This document shows positions 56,787-64,000 of a DNA stretch of 64,000 nucleotides, piece by piece. Both the position numbers and the translations under genes were made by a program. Under the pieces are notes generated by a model that was not told the origin of the DNA, ran no database searches, and worked only from the letters and a program-made list of their open reading frames with translations. Each line of letters begins with the position of its first letter. Within the stretch, counting starts at the first letter, position 1. Source of the stretch: Planctomycetota bacterium (lineage in GTDB: Bacteria > Planctomycetota > UBA1135); assembly GCA_018671175.1 (NCBI GenBank), contig JABHIE010000018.1, positions 62,001 to 126,000 on the forward strand, written 5' to 3'.

Positions 56787-58857
56787 TCACACTGCGATAA
56801 GGACGCCGCGCGTGATACTCAACTAGGTGGCGCTGAATGATCGCAACCTGGTCTTGCTGACCCGCTTTTTGTGCGAGACTTAGTGCCTCTTTGGCGGTAG
56901 AAATCGCCTGGCTAAAATCACCTTGCGATGCAAAAGCCGCTGCGCCCAAATCTAAAAGCTCGGCAATAGGCTTGCCGCCCGTTGCTTGAATCACACGCGG
57001 AATCAACTGTTGCGCCGCCACAGCAGCGCCTGGTCGCCGCGCATCTTCGTTTTGATGACTGATGCGAATCCAGAGGCGATCCACCTCGGCTGGCCAATAA
57101 TCAGGACGCCACCGCATGGCACCTTTAAGCGTCATAACGGCCTCTTCCGTGCGACCCGACTTAGCCAATGCAAGCCCCTCTTCGTGTTGCGCGCGCGCCA
57201 GATTTGCACGCATTGGTGTAAGCGCTGTTTTTTGCAAATTTTCAACAGCCAACTTTGGCAAATCACTCTCAAGGACAAAACGAGTGGCTGCTTCAAAATG
57301 ATGAATGGACTTTTGCAAATTACGGTATTGCGGACGAACATAAACCTCTGCAAGCGTAATGTGAAACAATGGATAATCCGGCCATTGCTCAAGAGCCTCA
57401 AGTAAATCGGTCTCAGCAGAACGCAACAATTCAACATTGCCGCCCATCTTGTCAGAGTCGGTTAGAGCAAGTGTTGCCCGCGCGCGTAACACCTTGGGGT
57501 CGCGGCGGTCGCGCAAAGCCAACTCATATTCTTTAGCCGCCTCGCCGGGGTTGCCCTCGTTGATGTGAATGACACCTAGATTATGATGCGCCACCCAACA
57601 ATGCGGGTTGTCTGCGACCGTTGTTTCCCAGAGTACTTTTTCATTTGCGTACATATGCCCTTGCCCCATCGTGAGCAAGCTCAAGCCAATCAGCAAACCG
57701 GCTGCTAACACCTTTGACACACCAAACGAAAATTGAGGCACGGCAGAATCTAATCGCGGCGCAACCCAGCGCGTTAAACCAACAGCAATCAAAGCGTAAA
57801 TCGCCAAACTTGCGTGATACTGAAAGTGGTCGGCAACAAAACTAAATTTCATTGGGTAGACATTTAGAAAGCCCAGCACCGGGAAAAGAACGCCGCCGTA
57901 AATCAAGAATGCAATCAATGCGCCAACCCCCCATTGCTTTCGTTTTACAAACAAAAGTATGGGTAAACCAAAAGCAGTGATTGGCCAAAGCCATGCGAGT
58001 AGCGCGCCTGTGTCTAATTCCCAGCGTGGGTAGAAAAACATTAGGTCACTTGGCCACAAGATTTTAGATAGGTAAACCCAAATCACTTTGCCAGCGAGCA
58101 AAAAGCGTTGGCCGATTGTCCAGTCCCAGTCGGCACCCGATGCGCCAACTTGAGTCACTTCCATCATGGCTGTGCGCCAACCCGCGTAAGCGCCCATTAC
58201 GAGCAATAGCCCAAGTGGAGCTAGGTGCGCCTTCCAGTCTCGCGGCCTCTTCCAGAGCAAAATCAAAAATAAGACGGCAGGCAAAGAGGCAATCACTGAT
58301 TTAGACAACAGTCCTATGGCGAAGAAAAATACACACCAAACCAGCTTGCTCAAACGCGTGCGATCTAATGCCCAGCTCCACCACATGTGGGCGGTCGCCA
58401 TTGCAAACAACAATGACAAAACATTTTTGCGCTCGGTTACCCAAGCTACCGACTCAACACTAACGGGATGCAATGCAAAAAGCGCCGCTGCAAACCAAGC
58501 TCCTGAAACTCGCAGTCGCACAAGAAAACGCCAAAACAATAGCGCCGCAAGAAAATGCGCTAAGACATTTACAAAATGAAAACCCGCCGTTGGAATTTCT
58601 GCGACCGGCGTGGTTGGGCTCATGCCATAGAGCCGCGCTTCCAGCCAAAAGGTCGAATGCACAATTGGGTAATACTGAGGCGTTGCACTTGGATCTAGCC
58701 AAATATCAATCAACCCACCCGGCTCGCGCAAAACAGCATTTTGAGTGACATACTCGGTGTCGTCCCAGATCCAGGCGGCGTCGGAAATGACGCCTGAATA
58801 GGCTGTCAAGACGAGTAAGAAAAGAAGGGTCGCCCATTTCCAGTCTTTAATGTTCAT
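56773..58857 (-). CDS. GT-C-fold glycosyltransferase-like membrane protein with C-terminal TPRs (TMTC-like)
   Basis: IWDDTEYVTQN...; ALHPVSVESVAWVTERKNVLSLLFAMA; multi-TM then TPR repeats (CWVAHHNLGVIHINEGNPGEAAKEYELAL). Confidence 0.85.
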   Translation of the reverse strand: MNIKDWKWATLLFLLVLTAYSGVISDAAWIWDDTEYVTQNAVLREPGGLIDIWLDPSATPQYYPIVHSTFWLEARLYGMSPTTPVAEIPTAGFHFVNVLAHFLAALLFWRFLVRLRVSGAWFAAALFALHPVSVESVAWVTERKNVLSLLFAMATAHMWWSWALDRTRLSKLVWCVFFFAIGLLSKSVIASLPAVLFLILLWKRPRDWKAHLAPLGLLLVMGAYAGWRTAMMEVTQVGASGADWDWTIGQRFLLAGKVIWVYLSKILWPSDLMFFYPRWELDTGALLAWLWPITAFGLPILLFVKRKQWGVGALIAFLIYGGVLFPVLGFLNVYPMKFSFVADHFQYHASLAIYALIAVGLTRWVAPRLDSAVPQFSFGVSKVLAAGLLIGLSLLTMGQGHMYANEKVLWETTVADNPHCWVAHHNLGVIHINEGNPGEAAKEYELALRDRRDPKVLRARATLALTDSDKMGGNVELLRSAETDLLEALEQWPDYPLFHITLAEVYVRPQYRNLQKSIHHFEAATRFVLESDLPKLAVENLQKTALTPMRANLARAQHEEGLALAKSGRTEEAVMTLKGAMRWRPDYWPAEVDRLWIRISHQNEDARRPGAAVAAQQLIPRVIQATGGKPIAELLDLGAAAFASQGDFSQAISTAKEALSLAQKAGQQDQVAIIQRHLVEYHARRPYRSVNGLP

Positions 58858-60787
58858 CGTCGCCTCCTGCATAACCGAGGGCGTCGAGCTGCTGTTGCTC
58901 AATTCGAGATAAGACGCGCTCTTCGATAGATGGCCTTAAATCTAACTTTAAGCGATCAACGAGAATGCTGCGCAATCGGCGCGCCTGCTCGACTTCTTTT
59001 GCAAGCAAATCGTCTTTCTCAAAAGGGTCGACTGAAATGTGAAACAACTGCTCCATTTGCAATTCATACTCACCGACTTTGGGAGCGTTTCCGTAATCAA
59101 CGGATGCAACTAATTTCCATTCTGTGTCTTCGACAGAAAACCTTTTCACCATTGTGGCTAGAGCAACACGGGGCTGATAGCCCGACAACACATTCTGTCC
59201 ATCAACTCGATTTGCCGGTAAACCAGCCAATTCAAGCAAAGTTCGCGCTGTGTCAACGACCTCTACACGATTGGGTAGCAAGCCCGTCGATGGCACATTT
59301 GCGCCGGCCAACACAAAGGGCACATGAATCTCTTCCGTGTAAACCGTTGAGCCATGGTTAATATTGCCGTGCTCACCAAAAGCTTCGCCGTGATCGGAAG
59401 TAAACAAGACAATCGTTGGCCGGCCGCCTTTTTCAATGGCGCCAAACAAGCGCCCCAACTGCGTATCTAGGGCCATGATTTCTTCCCTGTACAAATGGTG
59501 AAGCCAAGTCGCAAGGCTCAGGGTTGAACCGTTCATCATGACTTCGCCGGCATCTATCATTGCGTGCAAACCTTCGCGGAAGGCAAGGCGCATACTCATT
59601 TCGCTCGACTCACTTGTGTCAAAACCAGCTGGTCGCAACTCTTCTTTGCTTAGCGTGCCACGGACTGCATCATCTGGCATATATGGAGTATGAGGGTCTA
59701 AATATTGAGCCAAGAAAAAGTAAGGTCGCTCGCCTTGGGTCAACTGCTGAATGTAACGCACACTCGCATCAGTCGTGAAGACGCCTTCGTTTTTATGGAA
59801 GCGCAAACCACGCACCGATTTGTCACCAGCAATATGCGATAGCACAAAAGCAGAATACTTATGCCAGCCAAGCGTTTTAGGAAGGAACCAGCCAAGCCAA
59901 GTGCAGTTCTGTGACCATTTAAGGTAGCCCTTCCATGGGTCGTCGCGCTCCATGCCATTCCAGAGCTCAAAGCCATCACGGTAGCCTTGGTAACCTTTTG
60001 ACTCATCGACGCGGCTCAACAAAGTATTTGAAGCCACCGCCGCTGTGCGCCATCCGCCATCGTAAAACCGTTCGGCAAGAGTTTGCATACCCCATGCTTC
60101 ACGAAGTTGCGCACCTTGTGGCCAAGGAGATGGGTTGCCGCGCATGCCGATTTTTTCGATGTCTAAGCCGCACAAAATCGATAAATGGCTGGGCAAAGTT
60201 TGGTTAGCAGGCGCGACCGCATAACTCGCCCAAACGCCACGATTGCGCAGGGCATCAATATGAGGCGTAGGAACCGCGTCTTCGAGAATTGCGTCAGCTC
60301 GCAATGTGTCAATAATGACCAACACCACATCAGGGCCTTGACCCATCTTTTGCTCAACTGCAGCCGCTGGCAACTCGGGCTCAACAACTCTTGGTGTTGA
60401 ATCAAGGGAGTGGGGCACCCCAAAATAAACCACCAGAGGGAGAATATGAACAACCACGCCAAGTGCTTTGCAGAGTTTCCCCACGCCTGCCATCGATGCT
60501 GGCAAACGATTGCGTAGCAAAAAGCCAACCGCAATCACCAAAAGCGCCACCACTAAATATGTGGGCAGTAGAGCCACGCCAAACCCCAAGAGCGAGGCAC
60601 TTAGCCCTGGCAGCGACAAGCGCATCGCTAAAAGGCCAGAAAGCCAGCCAACTGGAATCACGCAAAGCGACAAGACCATCGCTCGCTCACGAAACATCTC
60701 GATTGGCAAACCCCAGCCCGCGTCAATAAACAACACGAACAAAGCGGCGAACAAAGCGCCAGTCAAAGTAGCAAGGTAACGAGACAC
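58847..60787 (-). CDS. Membrane-anchored sulfatase-superfamily enzyme
   Basis: VLVIIDTLRADAIL; ANQTLPSHLSILCGLD; IVLFTSDHGEAFGEHGNINHG; several N-terminal TMs. GTG start at 60787 proposed. Confidence 0.87.
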   Translation of the reverse strand: MSRYLATLTGALFAALFVLFIDAGWGLPIEMFRERAMVLSLCVIPVGWLSGLLAMRLSLPGLSASLLGFGVALLPTYLVVALLVIAVGFLLRNRLPASMAGVGKLCKALGVVVHILPLVVYFGVPHSLDSTPRVVEPELPAAAVEQKMGQGPDVVLVIIDTLRADAILEDAVPTPHIDALRNRGVWASYAVAPANQTLPSHLSILCGLDIEKIGMRGNPSPWPQGAQLREAWGMQTLAERFYDGGWRTAAVASNTLLSRVDESKGYQGYRDGFELWNGMERDDPWKGYLKWSQNCTWLGWFLPKTLGWHKYSAFVLSHIAGDKSVRGLRFHKNEGVFTTDASVRYIQQLTQGERPYFFLAQYLDPHTPYMPDDAVRGTLSKEELRPAGFDTSESSEMSMRLAFREGLHAMIDAGEVMMNGSTLSLATWLHHLYREEIMALDTQLGRLFGAIEKGGRPTIVLFTSDHGEAFGEHGNINHGSTVYTEEIHVPFVLAGANVPSTGLLPNRVEVVDTARTLLELAGLPANRVDGQNVLSGYQPRVALATMVKRFSVEDTEWKLVASVDYGNAPKVGEYELQMEQLFHISVDPFEKDDLLAKEVEQARRLRSILVDRLKLDLRPSIEERVLSRIEQQQLDALGYAGGDDEH

Positions 60788-60791
60788 GAAT

Positions 60792-62024
60792 CTAAGGTTG
60801 GGTAAGGACGACACTCGCGTTGTGGCCACCAAAGCCAAACGCATTAACAAGTACAGCACGCAATGGTGTGTGGATGGGTTGACCTAAAACAGGTGTAATA
60901 CCGCATGCTGGGTCAGGTTGATCGCAGGGCAAATTGGCGGGCACGATGCCTTCTTGAAGGGCGCGCAAAGCAAAGGCGGCATTCAGCGGGCCACTTGCCC
61001 CCATCGCATGACCGTATTGCCCCTTGGTTGAGACCACATGGATGCCATCCGAAAAGATGCGGGCAATCGCTTGGCCTTCCATGGCGTCGTTTAATTGTGT
61101 GCCGGTGCCATGTGCGAAAACGGCATCGGCGCCCGAGGGGTCAAGGCCAGCTTGGGCTAAGGCGAGGCGCATGACTTCTTCTGCTCCAGAGCCATCTGGG
61201 CGTGGAGCCGTGATGTGGTGAGCATCAGCGCCGCATCCATAACCAGAGAGCCGCCCGAGAATGGTTGCGCCTCGACGAGCGGCAAGCTCAGGAGTCTCGA
61301 GCACGAAAACCGCCGCTCCTTCGCCGACGGCAGTGGCCGCTCGCGTTTGGTCAAACGGCTTGAGGACGGGTGCGCCGTCGTCGTCGACAGGTTTAAGCGC
61401 GCGGGCGGCGGCCATGCCACCAATGCCCATAGAATCGGCGATGGCCTCGGAGCCACCGACCAAAACACGCTCGGCTTGGCCGCTCTGAAGTAGCCAGAGG
61501 CCCATCCCCATAGCGTCCAGCCCCGACGCACAAGCCGTAGAGGTTGTCCAGGAAGGCCCGCGTGCGCCAAATTTGAGCGAAACATTGCAGGCCGCCGCAT
61601 TGGGCATCGAAGCGGGAATCGTAAAGGGCGACAGGCGAGCGGCACGGCCAGCGTCAATTTGTCGCACAGTTGTCATGTGAGTCGTGGTTGCGCCATAACC
61701 CACGCCAAGGATGACCGCCGTGCGCGCATCATCAAGCGGCGCCTCAAGCCCAGCATCGCGGATGGCTTCAGCCGCAGCGCATAACGCCTGAACCGAAACG
61801 GGGTCAAGACGGCGCAGCTCAGGCTTGGTCATTTGCTCGCGATCGGCCGCCGCAGCTCGTTGGGCTGGGCCGACTGGATAGCCCAGTAATGCTTCGGCGA
61901 CATCGGTAGCCCCAGGGCGCAAAGCCATCTCGCCCGCCAACAAGGCGCGCCAAGAAGACTCAAGATCTGGCCCGAGCGGAGTCACCGCACCGGCGCCCGT
62001 AATACATGCTGCTTCCGTCATCAT
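60792..62024 (-). CDS. Beta-ketoacyl-ACP synthase II-like (KAS, FabF-like)
   Basis: Catalytic STACASGLDAMGMGLWLLQSG; VFAHGTGTQLNDAMEGQAI; NAFGFGGHNASVVL. Confidence 0.92.
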   Translation of the reverse strand: MMTEAACITGAGAVTPLGPDLESSWRALLAGEMALRPGATDVAEALLGYPVGPAQRAAAADREQMTKPELRRLDPVSVQALCAAAEAIRDAGLEAPLDDARTAVILGVGYGATTTHMTTVRQIDAGRAARLSPFTIPASMPNAAACNVSLKFGARGPSWTTSTACASGLDAMGMGLWLLQSGQAERVLVGGSEAIADSMGIGGMAAARALKPVDDDGAPVLKPFDQTRAATAVGEGAAVFVLETPELAARRGATILGRLSGYGCGADAHHITAPRPDGSGAEEVMRLALAQAGLDPSGADAVFAHGTGTQLNDAMEGQAIARIFSDGIHVVSTKGQYGHAMGASGPLNAAFALRALQEGIVPANLPCDQPDPACGITPVLGQPIHTPLRAVLVNAFGFGGHNASVVLTQP

Positions 62025-62069
62025 TTACTGCATTCTCCCATGACGGCGGCCGCTAGCAAAGAAGGAAAA

Positions 62070-63479
62070 TTAATCTGCAAAGGCCTCCGCGCGCATCGAT
62101 TCAATTTCGTCAATGTCGCGGGGGACGGATGACGAGACAAGATCAAAGCCACTCTCTGTAATCACGACAATATCTTCGAGCCGCACGCCGATACCCTCAT
62201 CGGGCAGGTAAACCCCTGGCTCAACGGTGAACATCATGCCCGGCTTAAACCTCGCCCCGCCTCGACCCACATCATGAGTCGCCATTCCGAGCCAATGCGA
62301 AACGCCGTGGTTACATTTTCCTTGGAAGCCGCGCTTGGCCAGCTCGCCCATAGCAGCTTGATGCACTTGGCTTAGGTTTGACCCCGGCTTGCATTCGGCG
62401 AATGCGGCCTCTTGGGCGGCATAAACCGCCTCATAGACCTCTCGCTGCCGCGCCGTAAACTTTGCACTTGTGGGCCATGATCTTGAAATGTCGGCAACGG
62501 TGTAGCGAAACTCCGGGCCGTAGTCGATCATGACGACCTCGTCTTTAAGCAGCTTTCGATTGTTGAGATTGTAATGCAAAATAATCGCGTTTGGCCCCGA
62601 ACCAACGATAGCCTCATAACCTGCGCCCATCGCGCCCTCGGTGCGAAAATGCCCCAACATTCGCGCGGCTTGCTGCCACTCGTATTCGCCAGGCCGAGCG
62701 GTACGCATCACCTCATTGTGGGCAACGGCGGCAATCTCGCAAGCTCGACGCATGGCTTGGATTTCAGGCTCGGTTTTGGTCACGCGGAGGGCGTCGATGG
62801 CCACAGTGAAATCTTTGACTTCGACCCCATGCTTTTCAGCCAAGCGTGCCATGAATTGCGCCTCGCGAGAAACGCGGCCGTCGTAAGGGTCGCTGTCGAT
62901 TTCGCGTTGCGCGCTTTGTAGATTGTCGCGTGACATCATCCAATTTTCAGCGGGCTGGCCTTGCGTGTAAAAAGTTTTATGGTCTTGCGAAAGCTCGTCC
63001 AGCAACTGCTCCAGGCCAAACCAGCTCGTGCCACCCCAGCGCGACTCTGGCCCAAGCGGCAAACAATTTTCGATGCCCGTAACCTGCATCGCCTCAGCAG
63101 GGTCTTTTAAATCTCCGACCCAAATCTCATTGGCCGGGTTGCTTGGCGGGACGAGCAGCCACTCTTCGCCCGTCTTCGGGACGGTCACATAAACCGCATT
63201 GGGCGTTTCTAGCCCCGTCAAATACCAAAAGTTATTACTCTGGCGAAACTCCTTGTAGTCGTCTGGCTTGCCCGCCCCTCGCAAAAGGATGACGCCATCT
63301 TTATCTTTCGCGTACTTCATAAAATGCTCGCGCAGAGCAGCTCGACGCCCGGCGTGCCATGCCTGCGTAAACAAGCCCTGCCCGCGACCGTCTTCAGGGT
63401 TTTGCTGCGCGGGCAACACATCGACCAGACCAAAAGCTACAGCCACGAGGCACGCGCAAACCTTTACCGTTTTCTTCAT
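62070..63479 (-). CDS. Secreted M24B Xaa-Pro aminopeptidase-like metallopeptidase
   Basis: Signal peptide; EVVMIDYGPEFRYTVADISRSWP; GVSHWLGMATHDVG; MFTVEPGVYLPDEGIGVRLEDIVVITESG. Confidence 0.93.
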   Translation of the reverse strand: MKKTVKVCACLVAVAFGLVDVLPAQQNPEDGRGQGLFTQAWHAGRRAALREHFMKYAKDKDGVILLRGAGKPDDYKEFRQSNNFWYLTGLETPNAVYVTVPKTGEEWLLVPPSNPANEIWVGDLKDPAEAMQVTGIENCLPLGPESRWGGTSWFGLEQLLDELSQDHKTFYTQGQPAENWMMSRDNLQSAQREIDSDPYDGRVSREAQFMARLAEKHGVEVKDFTVAIDALRVTKTEPEIQAMRRACEIAAVAHNEVMRTARPGEYEWQQAARMLGHFRTEGAMGAGYEAIVGSGPNAIILHYNLNNRKLLKDEVVMIDYGPEFRYTVADISRSWPTSAKFTARQREVYEAVYAAQEAAFAECKPGSNLSQVHQAAMGELAKRGFQGKCNHGVSHWLGMATHDVGRGGARFKPGMMFTVEPGVYLPDEGIGVRLEDIVVITESGFDLVSSSVPRDIDEIESMRAEAFAD

Positions 63480-63535
63480 GGGTCAATTCTATGCGCACGC
63501 GCCGCGAGAAGGCAAAATAGCCTCAAGCGAAAACC

Positions 63536-64000
63536 ATGGAATCCCTTTACCTCGACCACGCGGCCACCGCGCCTGTTTTGCCCGACGCACTTTCTGCATT
63601 CGAAAGTGCCGCGCGTGAGCATTTTGCAAACCCCGGTTCTTTACACCAAGCAGGTGCTGATGCCGCACGCCTCCTCGAAAAATCTCGCGCCAGTCTGCAA
63701 AAATCCATGGGCGCAGAGCGTTATCAAATCGTTTTCGTCGGCACTGGCACCGAGGCCAATTTTCTAGGCATTCAAGGTTTGGCGCGATCTGCGGCTCAAG
63801 CGGCGGCAGGCAACGGGTCAGCAAAGCCAAATCGCATCCTCTATGGGGCGGCCGAACATCCGGCTGCGCGTGAAGCCGCCTGCCGACTGCGAGCCGAGGG
63901 CTTCCAAGTCGAGAGCATCCCTGTTGATTCTCAGGGTTTGATTTCCGCTGACTCACTCGCTCAACAACTCAGCAATGATGTCGCGCTCGTCACCATTCAA
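63536..64000 (+). CDS. Cysteine desulfurase (class V aminotransferase), truncated by the window end
   Basis: MESLYLDHAATAPVLPDALSAFESAAREHFANPGSLHQAGADAARLLEKSRASL...FVGTGTEANFLGI...AAEHPAAREA. Confidence 0.88.
   Translation, partial: MESLYLDHAATAPVLPDALSAFESAAREHFANPGSLHQAGADAARLLEKSRASLQKSMGAERYQIVFVGTGTEANFLGIQGLARSAAQAAAGNGSAKPNRILYGAAEHPAAREAACRLRAEGFQVESIPVDSQGLISADSLAQQLSNDVALVTIQ

Noticed and set aside
1-64000. CRISPR arrays, tRNAs, rRNAs, prophage
   Set aside because: No regularly spaced repeats, no cloverleaf or rRNA-like segments, and no phage structural genes were recognised by eye. A tRNAscan/Infernal run would be needed to be certain.

Overview
64 kb chromosomal window, densely coding, of bacterial type. 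I saw no rRNA, tRNA, CRISPR array or prophage. Gene content, left to right: (1) a 3.3 kb minus-strand cassette of four overlapping genes, TPR, PqqD-like, ATP-grasp and secreted TPR (the last truncated by the window edge). This is the best candidate for an undescribed modification system. (2) A respiratory super-locus: SCO, DUF420, dihaem cytochrome c, CtaA and CtaB, divergent from a complete alternative complex III (ActA-ActB-ActC-ActDE fusion-ActF), a small TM protein, SCO, and a caa3-type oxidase with the A2-type YSHPxV motif and two subunit III paralogues. (3) A 2-oxoacid dehydrogenase operon with two E1-alpha genes flanking E1-beta and E2, then lipA, an unusual sigma-70 factor with a four-cysteine motif, a HAD phosphatase and mutS. 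(4) A four-lipoprotein cluster ending in LpoB-like, acyl-CoA dehydrogenase, AlkA, a degenerate GHMP kinase, a CxxCH lipoprotein, a sulfatase-like protein, SulP, IspG, radical SAM and a thioesterase. (5) A roughly 650 bp non-coding island with RNA-like hairpins and a decayed IS3-family transposase. (6) AddB/AddA-like genes, RluD, RpsU, RecD2-like. (7) A GT-C/TPR protein, a sulfatase-superfamily enzyme, a KAS, an M24 peptidase and a partial cysteine desulfurase. All calls come from reading translated sequence and motifs. No database search was run.
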